Positions 1 through 7,363 of a stretch of DNA of 64,000 bases are shown here, piece by piece. A model generated the notes under the pieces. The model saw only the letters and a list, made by a program, of their open reading frames with translations, did not search any database and had not been told where the DNA came from. This DNA is from Pseudomonas sp. S30. GTDB lineage: Bacteria > Pseudomonadota > Gammaproteobacteria > Pseudomonadales > Pseudomonadaceae. Each line of letters begins with the position of its first letter. Position 1 is the stretch's first letter. A program made the position numbers and the translations under genes. Location of the stretch: contig NZ_JACVTO010000001.1 of assembly GCF_016518545.1 (NCBI RefSeq), forward strand, positions 186,001 to 250,000. The letters run 5' to 3'.

Positions 1-73
1 GTCGCCTCGCCTGGCCGAGCGCGACGTGTGACACCCTGCAAAAGAAATAAGATAACATCTCCATTTTTTGCCG

Positions 74-1240
74 ATGCCTGCCATGTCGACCGTTTCCTCC
101 GCTCCCCCTGTCCGCCTGCATAGCATCGACGCGCTGCGCGGGCTGGTCATGCTGTTCATGCTGCTGGACCACGTCCGCGAAACCTTTCTGCTGCACCGCC
201 AGGTCGGCGATCCGATGGACGTCGGCGCCACCGAACCTGCGCTGTTCGTCAGCCGCACCCTGGCGCACTTGTGCGCGCCGGTGTTCGTGCTGCTCACCGG
301 GCTCAGTGCCTGGCTGTATGGCGAGAAACACCAGGGCCCGGGCGCGGTCTCGGCGTTTCTGTTCAAGCGTGGCGTGTTCCTGATCGTGCTGGAGCTGACC
401 TTGGTCAACCTGGCGTGGAGCCTTCAGTTGCCGCCGAGCGTGGTCTACCTGCAGGTGATCTGGGCCATCGGCCTGAGCATGCTCGCCCTGTCGCTGCTGA
501 TCTGGCTGCCGCGCCCGCTCCTGTTGGCGGTGGCCCTGGCGATCATCGCCGGACACAATGCGCTCGATGGCCTGCATGTGGCGATCGACTCGCCCTGGCA
601 TCCGCTCTGGGCGATCCTGCATGAGCGCAGTTGGCTGCCGGTGTCGGCAGACCTGCGGGTGCGGGTGACCTATCCGCTGCTGCCATGGATCGGCGTGATC
701 GCGCTTGGTTACGGGCTGGGGCCGTGGTTCGCGCGTGGCAGTCAGGCACCGGTGCGCGCCAGGCGGCTGCTGCTGGCCGGTGCTGGGGCGCTGCTGGGGT
801 TCGCCGTGCTGCGCGCGGTCAATGGCTACGGCGAAGCGGCCTGGGCTGTGCATGGCGATGTCAGCCGAACCTTGATGAGTCTGTTCAACATCACCAAGTA
901 CCCGCCTTCGCTGGCGTTCCTGCTGCTGACGCTGGGCGTCGGGCTGCTTCTGCTGCGTCGTTTCGAAGGCGCCGGGCAGGCGCGCTGGATCGGCCAACTG
1001 GCCGTGCTGGGTAGCGCGCCGATGTTCTTCTACCTACTGCACCTGTATGTATTGAAGGCGCTCTACCTGGTTTGCGTGGCGATCTTCGGACGCAATCACG
1101 GCGAGTACTTCGGGTTCGACGGCGTCGCACCCGTATGGCTGCTCACGGCCTTGCTGACCGTTACGCTGTACGCACCGGTAAGGCGCTTCGCCAGCTTCAA
1201 GCGCAGCCGGCGGGACATTGCCTGGCTCAAATATCTCTGA
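74..1240 (+). CDS. DUF1624 / heparan-alpha-glucosaminide acetyltransferase-like membrane protein
   Basis: A 388-residue integral membrane protein with about ten hydrophobic segments. The N-terminus carries the family signature: an R-x-x-S-I-D-A-L-R-G motif, then a membrane helix ending in LDHVRE, whose His is the residue conserved in the HGSNAT/DUF1624 family (acyl transfer across the inner membrane to a sugar-type acceptor). The true substrate of bacterial members is mostly unknown. An in-frame TTG at 68 and a second ATG at 83 are also possible; no clear ribosome binding site separates them, and ATG 74 was chosen as the longest ATG form. Positions 2-31 just upstream could be the last codons of another gene ending in TGA. 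Family call is firm, function is inferred. Confidence 0.85.
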   Translation: MPAMSTVSSAPPVRLHSIDALRGLVMLFMLLDHVRETFLLHRQVGDPMDVGATEPALFVSRTLAHLCAPVFVLLTGLSAWLYGEKHQGPGAVSAFLFKRGVFLIVLELTLVNLAWSLQLPPSVVYLQVIWAIGLSMLALSLLIWLPRPLLLAVALAIIAGHNALDGLHVAIDSPWHPLWAILHERSWLPVSADLRVRVTYPLLPWIGVIALGYGLGPWFARGSQAPVRARRLLLAGAGALLGFAVLRAVNGYGEAAWAVHGDVSRTLMSLFNITKYPPSLAFLLLTLGVGLLLLRRFEGAGQARWIGQLAVLGSAPMFFYLLHLYVLKALYLVCVAIFGRNHGEYFGFDGVAPVWLLTALLTVTLYAPVRRFASFKRSRRDIAWLKYL

Positions 1241-1249
1241 GCCAGGCAA
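1218..1249. terminator. Perfect 11-bp inverted repeat over a stop codon
   Basis: TTGCCTGGCTC at 1218-1228 pairs exactly with 1239-1249 across a 10-base loop. The TGA of the DUF1624 gene lies inside it. No T-run follows, so it may be a Rho-assisted or mRNA 3'-end-stabilising hairpin rather than a classical intrinsic terminator. Confidence 0.35.
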
Positions 1250-1298
1250 GGTTACCTGGGGTTACCATCACGCTCGTCGAGCAACCGAGGTCAGTTGG

Positions 1299-1454
1299 AT
1301 GAACAGGATGATTCAATTCGTGGTGGTGGTGGTGTTGTGCACCTCCATTGGTGTGCTGTGCGAGCGCTTCGGCGTCAATCAATACCTGAAGTGGCTGCTG
1401 ATGGCGCTGCCGGCGATCGTGTGGGTTCGGCTGCGCAATCCAATGAAAGGCTGA
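1299..1454 (+). CDS. Small membrane protein, about 51 residues
   Basis: A short open frame starting MNRMIQFVVVVVLC with two hydrophobic stretches (about residues 4-20 and 31-45) and a positively charged C-terminus (WVRLRNPMKG), a plausible two-pass inner-membrane peptide. A GAGG lies about ten bases before the ATG, which favours this start over earlier in-frame triplets. It follows the DUF1624 gene by 58 bases on the same strand. I do not recognise a family. The membrane topology is inferred from hydrophobicity alone. Confidence 0.55.
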   Translation: MNRMIQFVVVVVLCTSIGVLCERFGVNQYLKWLLMALPAIVWVRLRNPMKG

Positions 1455-1473
1455 GTGCAGCGGGCCGCCCGTT

Positions 1474-1812
1474 TCAGTAACGGCTGCGGTCGTAGCCAGA
1501 ACCCTCTGTGGCCCGCAGGAATGCATCGTAATAGCCGGCCAGGTTGCTACCCTTTTCATACAGGATGGTGGCGAAATCGGCTGGTAGGATCGAGTCCTGC
1601 TCCCACAGGCGATTCATCTGCCCGGACTGCAGGTAGGGCCAGGTATCCTCATTGACGCAGTCGCTGCCCAGGTGCGATCGGCCGAAGTACAGGGCCGAGA
1701 TCAGCGCAACCTGGTCATTGGGCGCCAGCTCCGACAGGAATGCCTGGGCGGCCTCGACGGATTGAAAAGGCAGATGCATGACGATGGCGGCGATCAGTTT
1801 ATCGATGTGCAT
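1474..1812 (-). CDS. Hypothetical protein, possibly DUF3775-like
   Basis: A 112-residue soluble protein starting MHIDKLIAAIVMHL. The start is supported by a GAGGAA Shine-Dalgarno about seven bases upstream; an in-frame extension to 2082 lacks a good site and would overlap the lipoprotein gene on the other strand. The central stretch LAPNDQVALISALYFGRS resembles the DEQ-x-LVALMWLGRG core of DUF3775 proteins, and the end (ILYEKGSNLAGYYDAFL) resembles their YLL-x-x-P-x-LADYLEEG tail. That similarity is from memory and is weak. No signal peptide or catalytic motif is seen. It is transcribed alone, converging on the small membrane protein gene. Confidence 0.6.
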   Translation of the reverse strand: MHIDKLIAAIVMHLPFQSVEAAQAFLSELAPNDQVALISALYFGRSHLGSDCVNEDTWPYLQSGQMNRLWEQDSILPADFATILYEKGSNLAGYYDAFLRATEGSGYDRSRY

Positions 1813-1984
1813 GGAAGGTTCCTCGAGAAGGTCGGACTGCATTAACGGCCAGCGCCACAGCGAGGTCAAAAACGCCGTGTTGAGCCTGTCACAGGCCTTC
1901 GAGGCTAGGTTCCGAAGACCCTTCCCACACTGGCACAGCGGCCTTCCTGCGGTACACTCTCTGCACCTTGACCGAGCCCAGCCC

Positions 1985-2464
1985 ATGCCCCGCGTACTCA
2001 CCCTGCTACTGCCCCTGCTCTTGCTTACCGCACTGGCCGGCTGCGACCAGAAGCCCACCCGCGAAGAGCGTATCCTGGCCAACCTGCCGTTGCAGGAGGC
2101 CTACGACCACAACATCGACCGCATGGCGCAACTGCTGGCGATGACTCACCCGCAGATACCACAGGCCACCATCCGCCAGGTACTGAGCAAGCACCTGACC
2201 GTCGAGGACCAACGTAACGACCTGTTCAAGCTGTACAGCGAGCAGCATTTCAGCGACGCGGAATTCGACACCATCGTCGCGGCCACCCAGAATCCGGCCA
2301 AGGCCAGGGCACTGGAGCAGAGCGAGGAAGGTCGACGGCTGAGCGAGAAGCTCACCGGGCTGATGCGAGCCACTGCCCAGGACAAGCAGGTCCAAGCGCT
2401 GGCAGCGCAGCGCATGCAGCAGGTGGAGGACGAACTGTCGACGCTGGCGCCGCCGAAAAGCTGA
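1985..2464 (+). CDS. DUF2059-type lipoprotein
   Basis: A 159-residue exported lipoprotein. The N-terminus has a hydrophobic leucine-rich signal and a lipobox L-A-G-C with Cys at residue 19, predicting cleavage by signal peptidase II and lipid anchoring. The mature part is helical and charged and carries the features of DUF2059 proteins (a stretch around HFSDAEFDTIVAATQNPAKARAL-type sequence, where a short helix is followed by conserved F and P positions). ATG 1985 was chosen because the signal peptide begins there; longer in-frame starts back to 1778 overlap the divergent gene. Role unknown; probably periplasmic or outer-membrane associated. Confidence 0.75.
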   Translation: MPRVLTLLLPLLLLTALAGCDQKPTREERILANLPLQEAYDHNIDRMAQLLAMTHPQIPQATIRQVLSKHLTVEDQRNDLFKLYSEQHFSDAEFDTIVAATQNPAKARALEQSEEGRRLSEKLTGLMRATAQDKQVQALAAQRMQQVEDELSTLAPPKS

Positions 2465-2591
2465 GCGCAGCGAGCGCGATTTCGCAGGTGGCGCGCTGCG
2501 CCCATAGCTGTCGACGCGCATTCCGAGTAAGGTTATTCAGACCACCTTGCCAGTGAGCTTCGGAGTGCCATACGCCAAGCCAGGCCTGCGC

Positions 2592-4139
2592 ATGGATCTG
2601 CGCACGCTGATTCTCCTGCTGTCCACGCTCACCGCCGTAGTGATGTTGCTGAGCAGCTACTTCGCCAGCTACCGGGTGCAGCGTCAGTTGCTGATCGATC
2701 ACGCACTTGAGTCCAACCGGGTCTACGCCGCCAAGCTCGCCTCGATCACCGAGCTGTTTCTGCAGAACGCCCTCAAGCAACTGGCCTACAGCGCCCACGG
2801 TCTGCCGGGCACCCTGGGTAACAGCGCGGCACTCACGCAGGAAACCGAGCGGGTACTGGCGCAGGGCAACGCCTTCAACTCCACCTTCGTGGTCGACAGC
2901 CAGGGGGTGTTGCGCGGGATCTCCCCAGCGCCCCTGCGCGGCCTCGTCGGCCAACGACTGAGCAGCCCTGGGGCGCTGGAGGCGCTGGGGGAGCGTCGCC
3001 CGATGGTGTCCGCGCCATTCATCTCGGCGGCAGGCAACCTGGTCGTGGTAGCCTCGCAGCCGATCTTCGCCGAAGACGGCCGCTACCTCGGCTACATCGG
3101 CGGCAGCCTGTACCTGCGCCAGCACAACGTGCTGGAAAAGCTGCTGGGCGAGCACTTCTACCAGGACGGCTCCTACCTCTACGTGGTCGATGCCCATCGG
3201 CGCATGCTCTACCACCCCGATCCCAAGCGCATCGGCATGCTGATCGAGACCAACGACCTGATCAACCAGCTGCACAGTCGCGGCAATGGTGTGCAGCAGG
3301 TGGTCAACAGCTTCGGCGTGGAGATGCTCGCCGGCTTCGCCACGGTGCCCATCGCCGGCTGGGGCATCGTCGCCCAGCAACCCCTGGCCAAGACCCTGGC
3401 CCCGACTCAGCGCCTGATCCTGGATGTAGTGGAACTCTCGGTGCCGCTGGCGCTGCTCGCCGGCATCGCCATCTGGTGGCTGGCATTGACCATCGCCCGT
3501 CCATTGTGGGAATTGGCCGCTGGTGCGCGGGCCCTGGACCTGCCAGACACCCAGGAGCGTATCCACAAGGTTCGGGCCTGGTACTTCGAAGCCGCCGAAC
3601 TCAAGCGTGCGCTGCTGCTGGGCCTGAAGTTGCTGCACGAACGCATCGGTCGACTGCACCAGGATGCCCAGACCGATCCCCTGACCGGCCTGGGCAACCG
3701 TCGTCGGCTGGACTTCAGCCTGTCGCTGCTGCAAGCCGACGACCGTGCCTTCTGCGCCATCGTGCTGGACATCGACCACTTCAAGCGCGTCAACGACCAG
3801 CATGGCCATGAGGTCGGCGACCAGGTACTGCGCGCGCTCGCCGGGCTGATGCGCACCTGCTGCCGCGAAGGCGATGTGCTGTGTCGTACCGGTGGCGAGG
3901 AGTTCCTGATGCTGCTGCCAGGTGCCAGCCTGGAGGTCGCGATCGCCGTGGCCGAGCGACTGCGGCGGGTGGTGCAGGAAACGCCCATCGAGCCGGTGGG
4001 TGCGGTGACCGTATCGCTGGGGGTGGCACGCTGGAGCGGCGGCGAGCAGGACCCGCTGATGGTCCTGGGCGACGCCGATCGCGCGTTGTACCTGGCCAAG
4101 CAGAATGGACGCAACCAGGTGCAGGTCAGCGAGGCCTGA
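2592..4139 (+). CDS. Membrane diguanylate cyclase, Cache sensor + GGDEF
   Basis: A 515-residue signalling protein that should make cyclic-di-GMP. It has an N-terminal membrane helix (about residues 5-25), a periplasmic region of roughly 260 residues of the double-Cache type (YLGYIGGSLYLR and YLYVVDAHRRMLYHPDP segments are typical), a second membrane helix, a short HAMP-like linker and a C-terminal GGDEF domain starting at DPLTGLGNRRRL. The catalytic signature reads GGEEF at residues 434-438. An inhibitory I-site RxxD (REGD, residues 425-428) sits the standard five residues upstream, so both activity and product inhibition are predicted to be intact. ATG 2592 puts the start directly at the first membrane helix; an upstream TTG at 2547 adds 15 unconvincing residues. 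Ligand unknown. Confidence 0.88.
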   Translation: MDLRTLILLLSTLTAVVMLLSSYFASYRVQRQLLIDHALESNRVYAAKLASITELFLQNALKQLAYSAHGLPGTLGNSAALTQETERVLAQGNAFNSTFVVDSQGVLRGISPAPLRGLVGQRLSSPGALEALGERRPMVSAPFISAAGNLVVVASQPIFAEDGRYLGYIGGSLYLRQHNVLEKLLGEHFYQDGSYLYVVDAHRRMLYHPDPKRIGMLIETNDLINQLHSRGNGVQQVVNSFGVEMLAGFATVPIAGWGIVAQQPLAKTLAPTQRLILDVVELSVPLALLAGIAIWWLALTIARPLWELAAGARALDLPDTQERIHKVRAWYFEAAELKRALLLGLKLLHERIGRLHQDAQTDPLTGLGNRRRLDFSLSLLQADDRAFCAIVLDIDHFKRVNDQHGHEVGDQVLRALAGLMRTCCREGDVLCRTGGEEFLMLLPGASLEVAIAVAERLRRVVQETPIEPVGAVTVSLGVARWSGGEQDPLMVLGDADRALYLAKQNGRNQVQVSEA

Positions 4140-4214
4140 GGGCAAGATCATTGGATCGACCGGACCCACCTCGCTGTCCTAGCCAGGGAATCCCATGCTT
4201 TCCAGGATATCCCC

Positions 4215-5288
4215 ATGCCGCGTCTCGGTTTCGCCTGCCAATACCGCCACCCCCACCGCGATCAGTCGATCAAGGCGCTGGAAGCCATCGAGCGTACTTT
4301 CAACCCGCGCACCACCACCCTGCGCTGGCTGTCAGGCGCCAGCCAGGACGCTGCGCGGGCCAAACTGCTAGAGCTGGTGGAGCACAATCTCGATGCGCAG
4401 CTGCGCATGCTGGCCCATGTCGCCGAGCTGCCATCGCCGTTGCACATGTTGCGCCTGTCCAGCGACCTGCTGCCGCTGTACAGCCATCCCCAGGTGGCGG
4501 GGCTCTACCAGGATGCCGACATGCAGCAGTTGATGCTCAAGCGCTTCGCCGCGATCGGTGACTTCGCCCGGACGCAGGATATACGCCTGTCGTTTCACCC
4601 TGGCCAGTTCTGCGTGCTCGGCTCGGACCGCCCCGAGGTGGTCGAGAACAGCCTGGCGGAGTTCGAGTACCACGCTGACATGATCCGCATGATGGGCTAT
4701 GGCCAGCGCTTTCAGGACTTCAAGTGCAACATTCACATCGCCGGCCGGCTGGGCGGCGAAGGGGTACGCGCCGTGTGGCCGCGACTGTCCAGCGAGGCGC
4801 GCAACGTCATCACCTTCGAGAACGACGAAAAAACCTACGGAGTCGACGACTGCCTGGCGCTGGCCGACCTCGCCCCGGTGGTGCTGGACATTCACCATTG
4901 CTGGATCCACGAGAACGACTACATCGACCCCCAGTCGCCCCGCGTGGCGCGAATCATCGACAGCTGGCGCGGCGTGCGGCCGACCATGCACTACTCCCAG
5001 CCGCCGGAGCGCTTGCAGGACCTGGGCTTCCAGGCCAATGAAAAGCTCACCATCGCTGCGCTGCTGGAGAAAATGCCCAAGCGCGACCTCTACCAGCATA
5101 GCGAAATGATGTGGAACGACTGGACCAACCGCTATGCGCTGCAGTTTCTCGACCGCTTCGACATGATGTTCGAAGCCAAGCACAAGAACCTGGCCACCCA
5201 GGCGTTCTTCGAGCGTTATTTGCAAGCGCCCCAAACACCGCGACCTCTGGTCGATTCGAGTGCACGTCCGGACGCGGGCGCAGCCTGA
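4215..5288 (+). CDS. uvsE: UV DNA damage endonuclease, UvsE family
   Basis: A 357-residue TIM-barrel endonuclease of the UVDE family, which nicks DNA 5' to UV photoproducts in an excision pathway independent of UvrABC. Family landmarks are visible: MPRLGFACQY at the N-terminus, the metal-ligand segments RLSFHPGQFCVLGS, NIHIAGRLGG, TFENDEKTYG (catalytic Glu) and VLDIHHCWIHEND, and the late HYSQ. These supply the His/Glu/Asp ligands for the metal cluster. Length fits the family, with a short C-terminal extension. It is a single gene between the cyclase and the glycine-repeat gene; the start ATG begins exactly at the conserved N-terminal strand. Confidence 0.9.
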   Translation: MPRLGFACQYRHPHRDQSIKALEAIERTFNPRTTTLRWLSGASQDAARAKLLELVEHNLDAQLRMLAHVAELPSPLHMLRLSSDLLPLYSHPQVAGLYQDADMQQLMLKRFAAIGDFARTQDIRLSFHPGQFCVLGSDRPEVVENSLAEFEYHADMIRMMGYGQRFQDFKCNIHIAGRLGGEGVRAVWPRLSSEARNVITFENDEKTYGVDDCLALADLAPVVLDIHHCWIHENDYIDPQSPRVARIIDSWRGVRPTMHYSQPPERLQDLGFQANEKLTIAALLEKMPKRDLYQHSEMMWNDWTNRYALQFLDRFDMMFEAKHKNLATQAFFERYLQAPQTPRPLVDSSARPDAGAA

Positions 5289-5322
5289 TCATAGGCATCC
5301 TTCAAGGAATTGGAGATCCATC

Positions 5323-5823
5323 ATGATCGGCAAACGCATTCACGCAGGTCTCTTCGTCCTGTGCCTGGCAGCAGGCGCACCCATGGCCATGGCCGCCTCT
5401 GGCATGAACGACTCCGGTGCCCCAGGGCAGGCCACCCCCGGCAGCACAACCACCGGCGGCAACGGCACCCAGGGTACCGGTGGCGACGGCACTGGCATGG
5501 GTAGTGGCTCGGGCACCATGGGTAATGGTTCCGGGACCACGGGCAACGGCTCCGGCACCATGGGCAGTGATTCAGGGAACATGGGTAATGGCTCAGGTAC
5601 CACGGGCAGTGGTTCCGGCACCATGGGCAATGGCTCCGGCACCACGGGCAACGGTTCCGGCACCATGGGCAACGGTTCCGGCAGTATGGGTAACGGTTCC
5701 GGCAGTATGGGTAACGGTTCCGGAATGGGTGGCGCTGGAGGTGGCATGGGCGGAGGAACGGGCGGCTCAGGAGGCTCGGGTGGCGCTTCCGGTGGTTCGG
5801 GCGGCGCAGGTGGTGGCAGCTGA
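5323..5823 (+). CDS. Secreted glycine-rich heptad-repeat protein
   Basis: A 166-residue low-complexity protein. A GGAG seven bases before the ATG supports the start. Residues 1-24 form a signal peptide ending near AMA-A. The mature protein is almost only Gly, Ser, Asn, Thr and Met: residues 60-135 are eleven units of G-N-G-S-G-T-M (variants S for N, T or S for M and T, one G-S-D-S-G-N-M), followed by a Gly-rich tail. No Cys, aromatic or charged residues are present in the repeat, so a flexible or surface-adhesive structural role is likely. No enzyme domain is possible. Unit number probably varies between strains because the coding repeats are 21-bp tandem copies. Confidence 0.7.
   Translation: MIGKRIHAGLFVLCLAAGAPMAMAASGMNDSGAPGQATPGSTTTGGNGTQGTGGDGTGMGSGSGTMGNGSGTTGNGSGTMGSDSGNMGNGSGTTGSGSGTMGNGSGTTGNGSGTMGNGSGSMGNGSGSMGNGSGMGGAGGGMGGGTGGSGGSGGASGGSGGAGGGS
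5500..5727 (+). repeat. 21-bp tandem coding repeat, 11 units
   Basis: Eleven degenerate 21-bp units, the last cut to 18 bp, encode the Gly-Asn-Gly-Ser-Gly-Thr-Met heptads. Third-base differences (ggt/ggc, tcc/tca) show that the copies have been diverging while the peptide is kept. The array is in frame, so unit gain or loss would keep the reading frame open. Confidence 0.85.
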
Positions 5824-5833
5824 CCGACCACCC

Positions 5834-5864
5834 ATCGGATCGACGACCCGCGCGTCGGTCCGAT
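5834..5864. terminator. 12-bp hairpin after the glycine-repeat gene
   Basis: ATCGGATCGACG at 5834-5845 pairs with 5853-5864 across a 7-base loop, with one U-G wobble. It starts 10 bases after the stop codon. There is no following T-run, so it is a possible transcription end or mRNA-stabilising element. Confidence 0.35.
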
Positions 5865-5954
5865 AACCGTGTGACGAAACAGCACGAGGTTTTCTCGAAA
5901 GCGCTGCGGTTGTATGCTTGAAGGCTCTGACACGGCCTTCCCAGGACAGTGCGC

Positions 5955-6674
5955 ATGACCCGTCCCCTTCTGTTGCTGAGTGCAGCGCTGCTCACGAGCA
6001 CTTCACTCTGCGCTCAGCAGATCCAGCGGCAACTCGGCGATTTCGACCTCAAGCTTGGCACCACACCCTCACGCAGCATGGCCCAAGGTCTGATCTCGCC
6101 GAGCGCAGTGGGCACCTTCCACGGCGGCCTGGACGTGACTCATGCCAGCGGCTGGTATGCCGGTCAGTATGCACCGAGCATGGGCCTGACTTCGGCGTCC
6201 GCCTTCAAGCTCGACAGCTACCTGGGTTACAAGCAGCGCTTCACTGACAGCCTGGGCTACGAAGCCGGCCTGATCCACTATACCTATCCCACTCTCGCAC
6301 GACCTGACACCCACGCGCTGTACGGTGGCCTTTCACTGCTGGGCAGCCGGTTCGGCGGCGCGCTGAACGACGACGTGAGCAACCGTACCGGCACCCTGTT
6401 CGCCGACTTCGGGCGCGTGCCTCTGCTCGACGCCAGCGTCCGCGTGAAGGTCGCCCACCATCGCCTGGGCACGCCCTACACCATCGGTGATGGCAGCCAG
6501 GTCGACAGTTTCAACGACTGGTCGCTGCAGCTTTCTCGGCCATGGAAAGGCATCGACCTGGACCTGATCTACAGCAACTCCGACCTCAGCGGGGGCGGCT
6601 GCGGCGCCTACTCGGGGATGAACACCTACTGCGATGGCATGGTCACCCTCAAGGCCCAGCGCAGCTTCTTCTGA
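5955..6674 (+). CDS. TorF-family putative porin (Gcw_chp/TIGR02001-like)
   Basis: A 239-residue outer-membrane beta-barrel candidate. It has a signal peptide (MTRPLLLLSAALLTSTSLCA, cleavage near residue 20-22), alternating hydrophobic/polar strands and a C-terminal aromatic residue (RSFF). The pattern GLDVTHASGWYAGQYA followed by LDSYLGYKQRFTDSLGYEAG matches the TorF/TIGR02001 family of small porin-like proteins. An upstream GTG at 5949 is possible, but AGGA at 5943-5946 is correctly spaced only for ATG 5955. The channel substrate is unknown. It is likely monocistronic, since 221 bases separate it from the next operon. Confidence 0.75.
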   Translation: MTRPLLLLSAALLTSTSLCAQQIQRQLGDFDLKLGTTPSRSMAQGLISPSAVGTFHGGLDVTHASGWYAGQYAPSMGLTSASAFKLDSYLGYKQRFTDSLGYEAGLIHYTYPTLARPDTHALYGGLSLLGSRFGGALNDDVSNRTGTLFADFGRVPLLDASVRVKVAHHRLGTPYTIGDGSQVDSFNDWSLQLSRPWKGIDLDLIYSNSDLSGGGCGAYSGMNTYCDGMVTLKAQRSFF

Positions 6675-6681
6675 CCGCTGT

Positions 6682-6695
6682 ATTGACCGGTCGAT
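6682..6695. promoter_or_regulatory. Near-palindrome, possible repressor site
   Basis: ATTGACCGGTCGAT is symmetric at 12 of 14 positions around TGACCGGTC, a form common for TetR-type operators. It lies in the gap before the molybdenum-hydroxylase operon but close to the porin stop codon, so it may be unrelated to the promoter. No regulator gene adjoins it. Confidence 0.2.
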
Positions 6696-6895
6696 GATGC
6701 AATTCACCTGAATCCTTGCCTGATCCTCTGAAGCTGCCCAGCTTCGGATAGGCATCCTGCGTTCCCGGGTCTAGAGTCATCCATTCAGGAAACCGTCTCG
6801 CTCCCTGCAGCCGGGCGTCCTGCCAGCTGCGCGCCTCGCTGCGCCGCGCTGCCCATAACGACGACACAAGAACCGATGATCAGCGGGTGAACGCC

Positions 6896-7363
6896 ATGCA
6901 ACTCAGCATCAATCAGCACGCCTATGACGTGGACACGGACGACGATACCCCCCTGCTGTGGGTCCTGCGGGACGACCTCGGTCTGACCGGCACCAAGTAC
7001 GGCTGTGGCCTGGCGCAGTGCGGCGCCTGCTCGGTGCTGGTGGACGGCCAGGTGGTTCGCGCCTGCGTGACGCCGGTCGCCGGTGTGGTCGGCCGTGAGG
7101 TCACCACCATCGAAGCGATCGAAGCCGATCCGGTGGGCCGGCGTGTGGTCGCCACCTGGGTCGAGCAGCAGGTGGCCCAGTGCGGCTACTGCCAGTCGGG
7201 CCAGGTGATGGCCGCCACGGCGCTGCTCAAGCATACGCCGACGCCCAGCGACGAGCAGATCGGCGCGGCGATGGTCAATCTGTGTCGCTGTGGCACCTAT
7301 AACGCCATCCACGCCGCCGTGCATGCCCTCGCTGCGCAACCTGCCGGCAAGGAGCACGCCTGA
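6896..7363 (+). CDS. Molybdenum hydroxylase 2Fe-2S subunit (IorA-like)
   Basis: A 155-residue small subunit carrying two [2Fe-2S] clusters that pass electrons from the molybdenum site. The plant-type cluster is CGLAQCGAC (Cys37, 42, 45) plus Cys57; the second cluster uses Cys96/Cys99 (CGYC) and Cys130/Cys132 (CRC). Length and motifs match the alpha subunit of isoquinoline 1-oxidoreductase, nicotinate dehydrogenase and relatives. GTG 6887 is an alternative start three codons earlier. It overlaps the catalytic subunit gene by one base, so the two are made together. It has no signal sequence and is expected to ride out of the cell with its Tat-bearing partner. Confidence 0.9.
   Translation: MQLSINQHAYDVDTDDDTPLLWVLRDDLGLTGTKYGCGLAQCGACSVLVDGQVVRACVTPVAGVVGREVTTIEAIEADPVGRRVVATWVEQQVAQCGYCQSGQVMAATALLKHTPTPSDEQIGAAMVNLCRCGTYNAIHAAVHALAAQPAGKEHA

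Noticed and set aside
2..31. Possible last ten codons of an upstream gene ending in TGA
   Set aside because: Too short to identify or to distinguish from chance; noted only as a possibility.
2352..4169. 605-codon open frame antisense to the diguanylate cyclase
   Set aside because: It lies wholly over a recognisable gene and its sequence is low-complexity (Gln/Val/His-rich), the usual result of GC-rich third codon positions read backwards.
5500..5727. Short tandem repeats considered as a CRISPR array
   Set aside because: The units are directly adjacent, with no spacers, and encode an in-frame peptide repeat.
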